Below, one piece after another: positions 6,391 to 14,293 of a DNA stretch of 34,968 nucleotides. How positions within the stretch are numbered: position 1 is the stretch's first letter; each line of letters begins with the position of its first letter. Below the pieces are notes generated by a model, which was given only the letters and a program-made list of their open reading frames with translations, had not been told where the DNA came from and made no database searches. The stretch comes from a virus. The DNA is taken from positions 1-34,968 of the IMG/VR virus record IMGVR_UViG_3300046009_011680; one strand, given 5' to 3'. The translations under genes and the position numbers were made by a program.

Positions 6391-7311
6391 ATGAAGGAAA
6401 ATAGTTTATTTGTAGAAAAATATCGCTCTAAAACATTAGATGAATATGTTGGTAATGAGCAACTAAAACAAATTGTTGAAAAATATATCAACAGCAATGA
6501 TTTACAAAATTTATTATTGTATGGTACACCAGGAACAGGTAAAACTACATTAGCTAAATTAATTGTAAATAATTTTAATTGTGATTATCTTTACATAAAC
6601 ACAAGTGATGAAAGGGGGATCGATACTATTAGAGATAAAGTTCAAGGTTTCGCATCTAGTGCTTCATTCAAACCTATCAAAATCATTATTTTAGATGAAG
6701 CAGATTTTTTAACTATTCAAGCCCAAGCATCGCTTAGGAATATTATTGAAACTTATTCTCGTACCACACGTTTTATTTTAACATGTAATTACCTTGAACG
6801 AATTATCGATCCCCTTCAATCACGTTGTCAAGTATTAAAGATTACACCTCCATCTAAAAAAGAAGTAGCACAACATGTATCTACTATTTTAGATCAAGAG
6901 AATGTTAACTATGAATTAGAGGATCTAGCATTAGTAGTTAATAAACATTATCCTGACATTAGAAAAATATTAAACACTTGTCAAGTGAATAATGTTGAAG
7001 GTACTCTTAAAATAGATAAAACAGTACTAGCATCAAACAGTTACAAAGATGGAGTATTAAAAGAACTTAAATCACCATCTAAATCTAGTTTTAAAAACAT
7101 TAGACAAATACTTGCTGATAGTAATTTGGATGATTTTGAAGAGATTTATAGATTCCTATATGATAATTTAGATGAATATGGTAATAATGATCTAGTAAAA
7201 GCAATGATTGTTATTGAAATAGAAAGTTATATGTACCATGCTAACTTTAGAATTGACAAAGAAATTAACACAATGGCATTAATATGCGCAATATTAAAAA
7301 TCATCCAGTAA
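6391..7311 (+). CDS. Clamp loader large subunit, T4 gp44 / RFC small subunit type (AAA+ ATPase)
   Basis: Protein of 306 residues, close to T4 gp44 (319). Opens with VEKYRSKTLDEYVG, the usual RFC/gp44 start. Walker A is GTPGTGKTT (45-53), Walker B IIILDEAD (98-105), sensor 1 includes Asn133, and the SRC motif is at 144-146, which in clamp loaders supplies the arginine finger in trans. The C-terminal third is the helical collar domain. It should load the clamp encoded at 3049, together with the small subunit at 7743. A near-leaderless start follows the promoter at 6354-6384. The 3' end overlaps the next small membrane gene by 28 bases. Confidence 0.95.
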   Translation: MKENSLFVEKYRSKTLDEYVGNEQLKQIVEKYINSNDLQNLLLYGTPGTGKTTLAKLIVNNFNCDYLYINTSDERGIDTIRDKVQGFASSASFKPIKIIILDEADFLTIQAQASLRNIIETYSRTTRFILTCNYLERIIDPLQSRCQVLKITPPSKKEVAQHVSTILDQENVNYELEDLALVVNKHYPDIRKILNTCQVNNVEGTLKIDKTVLASNSYKDGVLKELKSPSKSSFKNIRQILADSNLDDFEEIYRFLYDNLDEYGNNDLVKAMIVIEIESYMYHANFRIDKEINTMALICAILKIIQ

Positions 7312-7505
7312 TTCACTTCACAACATACTTGTTATTATGGATATCAAGTAACTTATCAGTACCATTTTGGATGATAGGACATGTTCATTTAACAATGAAT
7401 GTATATGAAGATATAATTGAAATATTATCATCATTTGGGATGAATATTTTAGTAGCTATTGGATTTTATATAGATTGGAAAAATTATAAAAAACAAATAA
7501 AATGA
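7284..7505 (+). CDS. Small membrane protein (two predicted TM segments)
   Basis: Protein of 73 residues with two hydrophobic stretches (about 12-31 and 46-63) and a basic C-terminal tail (DWKNYKKQIK), giving a hairpin topology with the tail probably cytoplasmic. No family recognised. It overlaps the clamp-loader gene by 28 bases and the next gene by 4 (ATGA). Because of the overlap with gp44 the start is uncertain; later methionines would remove the first membrane segment. A holin-like role is possible for such a protein but nothing specific supports it. Confidence 0.6.
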   Translation: MRNIKNHPVIHFTTYLLLWISSNLSVPFWMIGHVHLTMNVYEDIIEILSSFGMNILVAIGFYIDWKNYKKQIK

Positions 7506-7756
7506 GCAATCAACAACAAAATCTCAACATTAAAGTTGATCCAAGTCAAACAACACCTATTGTTTCTCCTGAAGGAAAACAAGTATTCACTGAGGGTGTT
7601 TTGTTACGTAAGGTGTCTAAATTTTTAGCTGGTACAGCAGAGGATGCAATTATGCCTGTTCCTTGTTTCTATGATCCTACTTCAGGTAAGATCTTAATTG
7701 AAATGTTACCAACTGAATTTAGAGAAGAATATCAGAAGTACAATGACTCTCTTTGA
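7502..7756 (+). CDS. Small hypothetical protein between clamp-loader genes
   Basis: Protein of 84 residues, no recognised family. It has a polar Gln/Asn-rich start, then a compact section LLRKVSKFLAG followed by short strands (MPVPCFYDPTSGKILIEML) and a helix. It starts in an ATGA overlap with the membrane gene and its end overlaps the gp62-like gene by 14 bases, so all are in one operon. Its position between the two clamp-loader subunits suggests a replication-linked role, but this is only context. Confidence 0.75.
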   Translation: MSNQQQNLNIKVDPSQTTPIVSPEGKQVFTEGVLLRKVSKFLAGTAEDAIMPVPCFYDPTSGKILIEMLPTEFREEYQKYNDSL

Positions 7757-8159
7757 TTGGCTTAACCAGATCACTTATGAGAAAAAATCTTGGAATTCAT
7801 TTACTGAGGAAGAGAAAGAATCATTTAACTGTTATATGGTTCATCGATTCCTTAGTATGAATCCTGAGTACATTGAGTTTGTAAATTTAGTTCAGACTTT
7901 TCCATATACTGATAAGGAAAAAACATATAATATATATTTATATATGATACCCAAAAACAAAATGTTCCTTAAATATATTAAGTCCTCTAAATCAAAACCT
8001 AAAGAAGCTCTATTAAAACATATTGCTTCTTATTATGAATGTTCGCTTGGCGAAGCAGAAGAGTATACTTATATTTTAAGAGAAACAGGTGTTAAATCTA
8101 TTCTCACTAAATTAGGTGTTGAAGAAAAAGAACAAAAAAAGTTATTAAAAAATGGATAG
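7743..8159 (+). CDS. Clamp loader small subunit, T4 gp62-like
   Basis: Protein of 138 residues starting MTLFDWLNQIT. An earlier in-frame ATG (7698) would overlap the preceding gene much more, so 7743 is chosen. From about residue 30 it can be aligned by eye with T4 gp62 (187 aa). Matching landmarks are FxxYMVxRxLS.xP, a PKxKxxLKYIKSSK section, then LLKHIASYYECSLGEAEEY, equivalent to LLAKRYQVNTNDAINY in gp62. gp62 has no ATPase motif and forms one arm of the gp44/62 loader. The location close behind gp44 supports the call. It is shorter than T4 gp62, mainly in the N-terminal section. Confidence 0.75.
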   Translation: MTLFDWLNQITYEKKSWNSFTEEEKESFNCYMVHRFLSMNPEYIEFVNLVQTFPYTDKEKTYNIYLYMIPKNKMFLKYIKSSKSKPKEALLKHIASYYECSLGEAEEYTYILRETGVKSILTKLGVEEKEQKKLLKNG

Positions 8160-8349
8160 TATAGTTTTGTCAATAATCAAACAGTTCGAAGATCGAAGTG
8201 TTAAAGGAAAAGAAAAATATGGTACTGATTTAGATAGAACTGATCTGTCTTTATTAGATTGGATTGAACATGCTAAACAAGAGCATATGGATGCTATCTT
8301 GTATTTAGAAAAATTAAAACAGCAGTTCATTCAAGAAACCACAAAGTGA
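8152..8349 (+). CDS. Small helical protein, MazG/NTP-pyrophosphatase-like fragment
   Basis: Protein of 65 residues. The sequence KGKEKYGTDLDRTDLSLLDWIEHAKQEHMDAILYLEKLK is of a type common in phages (written here in pieces: KEKYGTDLDR, DWIEHAKQE, MDAILYLEKL). The ExxMDA helix pair resembles the EExxD helices of all-alpha NTP pyrophosphatases (MazG/DUF550-like), but the protein is half the usual size, so enzyme activity is uncertain. It overlaps the gp62 gene by 8 bases (ATGGATAG) and the nuclease gene by 4. Confidence 0.7.
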   Translation: MDSIVLSIIKQFEDRSVKGKEKYGTDLDRTDLSLLDWIEHAKQEHMDAILYLEKLKQQFIQETTK

Positions 8350-9281
8350 GTAAGAAAACACCATTCGTAGTAAGGGCTATTAAAAATCATACCCCACAAG
8401 ATATTAACTATTCTTTCCAGAAAACAATATCTTATAGTCAATTTTCTACTTATAATGACTGTCCTTTAAAATGGAAGTTACAATATAAGGATGGTCTTCA
8501 AGAGTATACACCTACAATTCATACTGTATTTGGAACAGCAATGCATGAAGTCATTCAACATTATTTAACTATAATGTATGAAGAAAGTGGAGCAGCTGCT
8601 GATAGGGTAGATATAGAGCAAGAATTTGAAAACAAATTCAGAGAAGTATACCTAGAAGAATATAAACGAAATAAAAATATTCATTTTAGTTCATCTCCAG
8701 AAATGAGAGAGTTTTATGATGATGGATTAGCTATTTTAAATTTTCTAAAAAGAAAACGAGGCCAATACTTCAGTATTAAAGGATGGCATTTAGTAGGTTG
8801 TGAAATACCTATTGTGATTAATCCAAATGAGAGATTTAAAAATTTGTTATATAAAGGTTATCTTGACTTAGTTTTATATAATGAAAACACAGATAAACAC
8901 AAAATCATTGATTTTAAAACATCTACTCGGGGTTGGAATAATGATGCTAAAAAAGATGAAGGTAAGCAGTTTCAACTAATGTTTTACAAAAATTATTATA
9001 GTAAACAATTTAAAGTACCTGAAGAAAACATTGATATTGAGTTTGTTATTCTAAAGAGAAAAATATGGGAAGAAAGTGATTTTCCACAAAGTCGAATCCA
9101 AGAATTTGCTCCTCCAAGTGGTAAAATTAAAATGAAAAAAGCAATTACTACTTTAGATAATTTTCTTGAACAATGTTTTAATACTGATGGAACATTTAAA
9201 GATACTGACCATCAACCAGTAGTAAATAAGAACTGCCAGTATTGCCCATTCTATAATAGAAAAGATTTATGCTCAGTGTAA
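8346..9281 (+). CDS. RecB/Cas4-like PD-(D/E)XK nuclease with Fe-S cluster cysteines
   Basis: Protein of 311 residues starting at GTG in a GTGA overlap. Features of the RecB-like nuclease fold are in order: GTAMHEVIQHY (63-73, motif with His67), acidic motifs around GYLDLVLY (Asp174) and IIDFKTS (Asp189, Lys191), then QFQLMFYKNYY (QxxxY motif). Cys39 in DCPLKWKLQY plus Cys297, Cys300 and Cys309 at the C-terminus match the four-cysteine 4Fe-4S arrangement of AddB, Cas4 and related nucleases. Expected role: Mg-dependent DNA end processing in recombination or replication. It is encoded in the clamp-loader operon. Exact substrate and polarity cannot be read from sequence. Confidence 0.9.
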   Translation: MSKKTPFVVRAIKNHTPQDINYSFQKTISYSQFSTYNDCPLKWKLQYKDGLQEYTPTIHTVFGTAMHEVIQHYLTIMYEESGAAADRVDIEQEFENKFREVYLEEYKRNKNIHFSSSPEMREFYDDGLAILNFLKRKRGQYFSIKGWHLVGCEIPIVINPNERFKNLLYKGYLDLVLYNENTDKHKIIDFKTSTRGWNNDAKKDEGKQFQLMFYKNYYSKQFKVPEENIDIEFVILKRKIWEESDFPQSRIQEFAPPSGKIKMKKAITTLDNFLEQCFNTDGTFKDTDHQPVVNKNCQYCPFYNRKDLCSV

Positions 9282-9320
9282 TCTATATATCTTTATATAT
9301 TTTTGTATATTTATATATAA

Positions 9321-9758
9321 ATGGATATGAGAATACCTAATACATATGTTTACGAGTTAATAAAAGATAATGAAGTATTCTACATTGGAAAAACTATAAA
9401 CCCTGAAGGAAGATTATTAGATCATTATCAAAAATATGGTACTAGTATAATAATGAAAATAATTAATATATTCACTGATCCTGAACATGAAATTATTCTT
9501 GAGTATAAAGCAAAAGGAATTAATTTAAAAAATAAAGAATTTTATGTTGATAAAGATAAAACATATTCTGTAGGGGATATTATTGAATATAAGAAAAAAC
9601 AAAACTCAAACCGAATATGGGATAATAAAACTCAAACTGAGTTCCCAAGCGTATATGCTTTTGCTAAACATTTTAACTACTCAGATTATTTAGTTTCCGC
9701 CCATTTAAAAGGAAAAAATACAAAAATAAGTAAATTTTTAGATATTAAAAGCATATGA
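9321..9758 (+). CDS. GIY-YIG homing endonuclease (free-standing)
   Basis: Protein of 145 residues. The GIY-YIG module is present with YVYEL (9-13, in place of GIY), YIG at 21-23, Arg31, His35 and a probable catalytic Glu73 (KNKEFYV). The C-terminal part (NRIWDNKTQTEFPSVYAFAKHF) looks like a NUMOD1-type DNA-binding module, common in phage homing enzymes such as I-TevI relatives. It stands alone between the nuclease and an RHH gene, next to the glycan island, and follows a 39-base AT-only-like spacer. It may mobilise its own locus into related phages. Residues look intact. Confidence 0.88.
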   Translation: MDMRIPNTYVYELIKDNEVFYIGKTINPEGRLLDHYQKYGTSIIMKIINIFTDPEHEIILEYKAKGINLKNKEFYVDKDKTYSVGDIIEYKKKQNSNRIWDNKTQTEFPSVYAFAKHFNYSDYLVSAHLKGKNTKISKFLDIKSI

Positions 9759-9943
9759 GTAAAACAAACATGACACTAACAAGTGTTAAAGTACAGAGCG
9801 AGTTATTTGAAGATTTTAAAATGAGTTGTGTTAAACATAAGTTTTCTTTACAGAAGCTTGTAGATCGTACAATCCATTTATATCTTACAGATGATGAGTT
9901 TAGAAAGTCAATTCACAATCACAATAATTTAGAAAGAAAATAA
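9755..9943 (+). CDS. Ribbon-helix-helix-like small protein
   Basis: Protein of 62 residues. The segment LTSVKVQSELFEDFKMSCVKHKFSLQKLVDRTIHLYL has the strand-helix-helix pattern of the Arc/CopG fold (strand at about 8-14, helices at about 17-28 and 31-45). Such proteins bind DNA as dimers and often repress nearby genes. It begins in an ATGA overlap with the endonuclease gene and ends 5 bases before the glycan island, so it could regulate either. Function is inferred from fold only. Confidence 0.78.
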   Translation: MSKTNMTLTSVKVQSELFEDFKMSCVKHKFSLQKLVDRTIHLYLTDDEFRKSIHNHNNLERK

Positions 9944-9948
9944 GTTTT

Positions 9949-11382
9949 ATGAATTCAAGTTTTGCTTACCTTCCTCAAAATGAGAGGAAGAAAATTTTGC
10001 TAATCTGCGATGATATTAGAGTTCATTCAGGTGTAGCAACAGTTGCTCGAGAAATGGTATTAAATACAGCTCAGCATTTTAATTGGGTCAATGTAGGTGG
10101 AGCAATTAATCACCCAGAACAAGGTAAACGTTTAGATTTAAGCGCTGATACTAATAGTAATACTGGGTTAACTGATAGCTCAGTTATATTATACCCAACT
10201 AACGGATATGGAGATGCTGGTTTAATTAGACAACTAATAACAATAGAAAAACCAGATGCTATTTTCTTAATCACAGACCCAAGATATTTTATTTGGTTAT
10301 TTCAGATTGAAAATGAAATTAGAAAGAAAACACCTATTATATACTTAAACATTTGGGATGACTACCCAGCACCAATGTATAATAAAGCTTATTATGAATC
10401 ATGTGATGCTTTATTAGCTATTTCAAAACAAACTAAAAATATTAATGAGTTAGTATTAGGTGATAAAACAAAAGGTAAAATTATTGAGTATGTACCTCAT
10501 GGTTTAAACCATGATGTTTTTAAACCACTTGATAAGAATGATAAAGAGTTAGTTGAGTTTAAGAAAAATTTATTTAAAGGAAAAGAATATGATTTTGTTA
10601 TGTTCTTTAACTCTAGAAACATTCGTCGGAAACAAATTCCTGATACAATGTTAGCATTTAGATTATTTCTAGATAAATTAACACCTGAACAAGCTAAAAA
10701 ATGTGCTTTTGTACTACATACTCAAGTAGTTGATGAAAATGGTACTGATTTAGAAGCTGTAAGAGAATTATTATTAAATGAAGATCATCATAATGTTATT
10801 TTTTCTAATCAAGTGTTAGACCCTAAAGGAATGAATATGTTATATAATTGTTCTGATGTTCAAATTTTATTAACTAACAATGAAGGATGGGGGTTAAGTT
10901 TAACTGAAGCTATTTTAGCAGGTAATCCAATTATTGCTAATGTAACAGGTGGAATGCAAGATCAAATGCGGTTTAGTAAAAAAGGTAAATGGATTAATTT
11001 TAGCGCTGATTTTCCTTCTAACCATAATGGAACAATTAAAGAACATGGTGAATGGGCATTCCCAGTATATCCAACTAATAGATCAATTCAAGGTTCTCCA
11101 TTAACACCTTACATTTGGGATGATAGATGTAATGCTGAAGATGCAGCTAAACAAATAATGAATGTTTATGAACTATCTAGAGAAGAAAGACAATCACGAG
11201 GATTAAAAGGACGTGAATGGGCTTTATCAGATGAAGCAGGCCTTACAGGTGAAAAAATGGGTCAAAAAATAATTAGTATTTTAGACACATTATTTAAAAC
11301 TTGGAAACCAAGAGAAAAATATGAATTTATAAACACAGATGAAGTTAAAGACAAAGTAGTACCTCACAAATTAGTATATTAA
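9949..11382 (+). CDS. Glycosyltransferase, GT-B fold, family 4 type
   Basis: Protein of 477 residues. The N-terminal Rossmann domain begins KKILLICDDIRVHSGVATVA, with the Gly-rich acceptor loop typical of GT4 enzymes. The C-terminal domain holds NNEGWGLSLTEAILAGNPII, the E-x7-E motif that binds the nucleotide-sugar donor. It is a retaining-type transferase by family; donor and acceptor are unknown. It is the first gene of the island and lies 6 bases before the second transferase. It has no signal peptide or membrane segment and should be cytoplasmic. Confidence 0.9.
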   Translation: MNSSFAYLPQNERKKILLICDDIRVHSGVATVAREMVLNTAQHFNWVNVGGAINHPEQGKRLDLSADTNSNTGLTDSSVILYPTNGYGDAGLIRQLITIEKPDAIFLITDPRYFIWLFQIENEIRKKTPIIYLNIWDDYPAPMYNKAYYESCDALLAISKQTKNINELVLGDKTKGKIIEYVPHGLNHDVFKPLDKNDKELVEFKKNLFKGKEYDFVMFFNSRNIRRKQIPDTMLAFRLFLDKLTPEQAKKCAFVLHTQVVDENGTDLEAVRELLLNEDHHNVIFSNQVLDPKGMNMLYNCSDVQILLTNNEGWGLSLTEAILAGNPIIANVTGGMQDQMRFSKKGKWINFSADFPSNHNGTIKEHGEWAFPVYPTNRSIQGSPLTPYIWDDRCNAEDAAKQIMNVYELSREERQSRGLKGREWALSDEAGLTGEKMGQKIISILDTLFKTWKPREKYEFINTDEVKDKVVPHKLVY

Positions 11383-11388
11383 AAAGTT

Positions 11389-12696
11389 ATGAGTAAACCG
11401 TTATTTTTTATATCCTGCCCTATTGATACTTATAGTGGTTATGGAGCACGCTCTCGAGATTTAGTTAGAGCAATCATTCAATTAGATAAATATGATGTTA
11501 GAATCTTACCACAAATGTGGGGTAATACACCTTGGGGATTCATTAATGATAATCCTGAATGGGAATTTTTAAACAGACATATTCATACTCAACCTCAATT
11601 ACCTAAGCAGCCTGAGATTTGGATGCAAATCACTATCCCAAGTGAGTTTCAACCAATTGGAAAGTACAATATTGGAGTAACAGCAGGAATTGAAACTACA
11701 GTATCACCTGGAGATTGGATTGAAGGATGTAATAGAATGAATTTAGTATTAACTTCTTCTGAGCATTCTAAAAATACATTTGTTAAGACAGTAATGCAAA
11801 AGGTAGATCAACGTACTAATCAAATTATAGGTGAGTTAAAAATTGAAAAACCAATTGAAGTATTATTTGAAGGAGCTGATATAGAAATCTATAAGCCACT
11901 TGATAAAGTATCTTTATTCCCTGAATTAGATGAAATTAAAGAAAAATTTGCGTTTTTATTTGTTGGTCATTGGATTAATGGAGATTTAAGTGAAGATAGA
12001 AAAAATGTTGGTTTATTAATTAAAATGTTTTTTGAAGTATTCAAGAACAAAAAAGACAAACCAGCGCTTATCTTAAAAACATCTCAAATGGGTTCATCAT
12101 ATATTGATCGAGATGAAATTTTAAAGAAAATTAAATTGATTAAAAAATCAATTAATAGTAAAGATTTACCAAATATTTATTTAATTCATGGTGAATTTAC
12201 AGATGTTGAGATGAATGAGTTATATAACCATCCTAAAATAAAAACGATGGTTAATTTAACTAAAGGTGAAGGATTTGGTAGACCATTACTTGAATTTAGT
12301 TTAACTAAAAAACCAATTATAACAACAGGTTGGAGTGGCCATATAGATTTCCTAAACCCAGAGTTTACAACATTATTACCAGGTCACTTAACAAATGTCC
12401 ATCCAAGTGCTGCTAATAATTGGTTATTAAAAGAATCACAATGGTTCTCAGTAGATTTAGGTCATGCCGCTACCACTATTAAAGATATATTTGAAGATTA
12501 TAAAAAATATATTGATGGTGCTAAACGTCAAGCACATAAGAGTAAAACTGAGTTTAGTTGGGATAAAATGAAGGATAAAGTAGATGAATTATTTACTAAA
12601 TATATTCCTGAGTTTCCTAAAGAAGTTAAATTACAATTACCTAAATTAAAGAAAATTGAATTACCTAAATTACAAAAAGTAGAAGATAATGGATAA
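11389..12696 (+). CDS. Glycosyltransferase, GT-B fold, family 4 type
   Basis: Protein of 435 residues. The N-terminus (FFISCPIDTYSGYGARSRDL) has the GT4 acceptor-site loop. The C-terminal domain has NLTKGEGFGRPLLEFSLTKK, an E-x7-E donor motif, then a GHIDFL segment. The last ~30 residues form a Lys/Pro/Leu repeat-like tail (LPKLKKIELPKLQK), which is not part of the fold. It overlaps the next gene by 8 bases (ATGGATAA). The leader AAGTT precedes the ATG. Substrates are unknown. Confidence 0.88.
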   Translation: MSKPLFFISCPIDTYSGYGARSRDLVRAIIQLDKYDVRILPQMWGNTPWGFINDNPEWEFLNRHIHTQPQLPKQPEIWMQITIPSEFQPIGKYNIGVTAGIETTVSPGDWIEGCNRMNLVLTSSEHSKNTFVKTVMQKVDQRTNQIIGELKIEKPIEVLFEGADIEIYKPLDKVSLFPELDEIKEKFAFLFVGHWINGDLSEDRKNVGLLIKMFFEVFKNKKDKPALILKTSQMGSSYIDRDEILKKIKLIKKSINSKDLPNIYLIHGEFTDVEMNELYNHPKIKTMVNLTKGEGFGRPLLEFSLTKKPIITTGWSGHIDFLNPEFTTLLPGHLTNVHPSAANNWLLKESQWFSVDLGHAATTIKDIFEDYKKYIDGAKRQAHKSKTEFSWDKMKDKVDELFTKYIPEFPKEVKLQLPKLKKIELPKLQKVEDNG

Positions 12697-13147
12697 AATT
12701 ATAAATTGCCCTAAATCAGGAGGTGATTTGTGTTATGAAACACAAGTTACACCTGAGATAACCAACTGGATGTCTTTATCATGTGGATATTGGACTAACA
12801 GCTTAATGACAGAAGGAAGTGAATTCTATACTCAACAAATGGAAATGTTACCTGAATTATATAAAGCATTGGCTTGGGAGGATAAGAGTACAGGTTTAAT
12901 ATGGTTACCACAAACTATCAATGAACCTAAACAAGGTATGATATTTGCTAATGGGAATGAAGCCTCAAATTGGAAATGGGCAGCTGTTAAAGCAGTCCCA
13001 GTAACTGAAGAAGAAAAACATAAATACCCAATCCCAAAACAACCAGGTAAGTTTTATGAATATAGAATGGATATGACTACTCTTCAACATTTTGATGAAA
13101 GAGACTTTATAGATGCTTTAAGTTATATTGGCTTACTACCAGAATAA
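12689..13147 (+). CDS. Conserved-looking phage protein with degenerate zinc-ribbon start
   Basis: Protein of 152 residues, not an evident sugar enzyme. It opens with CPKSGGDLCY (Cys7, Cys15), followed by SLSCGYWTNS with a further Cys. This looks like a zinc ribbon CPxCGG...C..CG in which some ligands are lost. The body is rich in Trp and acidic residues with no motif I recognise (MEMLPELYKAL, GMIFANGNEASNWKWAAVKA, MDMTTLQHFDERDF). It lies within the glycan operon, overlapping the preceding transferase gene by 8 bases. A promoter for the downstream genes lies in its last codons. Confidence 0.75.
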   Translation: MDKIINCPKSGGDLCYETQVTPEITNWMSLSCGYWTNSLMTEGSEFYTQQMEMLPELYKALAWEDKSTGLIWLPQTINEPKQGMIFANGNEASNWKWAAVKAVPVTEEEKHKYPIPKQPGKFYEYRMDMTTLQHFDERDFIDALSYIGLLPE

Positions 13148-13158
13148 TATTATATTAA
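13128..13158 (+). promoter_or_regulatory. Internal promoter within the glycan island
   Basis: TTG 13128-13130 (in TTGGC), 20-base spacer, TATATTAA 13151-13158, with the next start codon at 13166. It overlaps the end of the 152-aa gene. The same TTGGC and spacing occur at 3799 and 25824. It would give the rest of the island a second start. Confidence 0.5.
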
Positions 13159-13165
13159 TGGTTAT

Positions 13166-13783
13166 ATGAAAATTAGTTATGCGATCACAGTATGTAATGA
13201 GTTAGAAGAAGTAAGTCGTTTACTTAACTTTCTTCATCAACATAAACGACCTGAAGATGAAATTTGTGTTTTATTAGATAAACCAAAAGCATCTCAACAA
13301 TTATTAGATGAACTTTATTATTGGTCATCTAAAGATATAATCATATTAAAAGAAAGTGAATTTAAAGGACACTTTGCTGATTGGAAAAATGAATTAACTA
13401 GAATGTGTTCTGGTAATTATATTTTTCAAATTGATGCTGATGAAATACCTAATGATAATTTAATTGAATCACTTCCATCTATATTAGAAAATAATGTAGA
13501 TGTTGTTTTAGTTCCTAGAGTGAATTTAGTTGAAGGTATAACACCTCAACATATTCAAATGTGGGGTTGGAAACAAAATGAAAAAGGATGGATTCAATGG
13601 CCTGATCCTCAATGGAGAATATTTAAAAATGACCCTGATATTAAATGGAAAAATAAATTACATGAGGTGTTAGACGGTTATAAAACATATTCTAATCTAC
13701 CAGAAATGGAAGAGTATGCTTTATATCATTTTAAAACAATAGAACGTCAAGAAAAACAAAATAATTTTTATAGTAAATTATAA
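13166..13783 (+). CDS. Glycosyltransferase family 2-like (GT-A fold)
   Basis: Protein of 205 residues. The N-terminal SYAITVCNELEEVSRLL is the classical GT2 start. A DxD-type metal/donor site is at 90-92 (QIDADE). The later WPDPQWRIFKND and KLHEVL segments are similar to those of LPS/glycan GT2 enzymes in which a His-Glu pair closes the domain. At 205 residues it contains little beyond the catalytic domain. One base separates it from the methyltransferase gene. Donor unknown. Confidence 0.88.
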   Translation: MKISYAITVCNELEEVSRLLNFLHQHKRPEDEICVLLDKPKASQQLLDELYYWSSKDIIILKESEFKGHFADWKNELTRMCSGNYIFQIDADEIPNDNLIESLPSILENNVDVVLVPRVNLVEGITPQHIQMWGWKQNEKGWIQWPDPQWRIFKNDPDIKWKNKLHEVLDGYKTYSNLPEMEEYALYHFKTIERQEKQNNFYSKL

Positions 13784-13784
13784 G

Positions 13785-14291
13785 ATGGATATACCTAATA
13801 AACCAATGATGAGTGATATAGATATTAACTTATTATCTTCATACTTGTCTCCAAATGATATAATGTTAGAATGGGGATCAGGAGCTAGTACATTATTTTT
13901 CTCTAAATTTGTTAGTAAATATTACTCTATAGAACATGATGCTAGTTGGGCTAACACACTTCATTTTCATCTCCCAGATAATGTTGTATATAATTTAGTG
14001 AAACCTGATTTGTATTTAACTGAGCCTTGGACAAAGTATGATGAAATTAAAAGTTATGTTAACTATATAGATAATTTAAATGTTAAACTTTTTAATAAAG
14101 TTTTTATAGATGGGAGAGGAAGAGGATTTTGTGCTTTAAAAGTATTAAATTATATAAATGAAGATTCTTTAGTTTTTATACATGATTTTTGGACTAGAGA
14201 ATGTAGAGGATATTTTGAGGTATTTAAATATTATGATATAATAGATTATACCACATCTAAAGAAGGATTAATTATCTTAAAAAAGAAATAA
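13785..14291 (+). CDS. Class I SAM-dependent methyltransferase-like protein
   Basis: Protein of 168 residues. The SAM-binding motif I is IMLEWGSGAST (26-36), followed by YYSIEHDASW with an acidic residue after strand 2. KVFIDGRGRGFCAL and LVFIHDFW mark the later strands. The motif layout is like small methyltransferases found in polysaccharide clusters. It probably methylates a sugar or glycan, but the acceptor is unknown, and the short length leaves little acceptor domain. It sits 1 base after a GT2 gene and 2 bases before the next GT. Confidence 0.75.
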   Translation: MDIPNKPMMSDIDINLLSSYLSPNDIMLEWGSGASTLFFSKFVSKYYSIEHDASWANTLHFHLPDNVVYNLVKPDLYLTEPWTKYDEIKSYVNYIDNLNVKLFNKVFIDGRGRGFCALKVLNYINEDSLVFIHDFWTRECRGYFEVFKYYDIIDYTTSKEGLIILKKK

Positions 14292-14293
14292 TT

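Noticed and set aside
9282-9320. AT-rich stretch before the GIY-YIG gene as a promoter
   Set aside because: A TATATTTA-like box exists at 9306-9313, but no TTG lies 19-20 bases upstream; the sequence is too simple to support a call.
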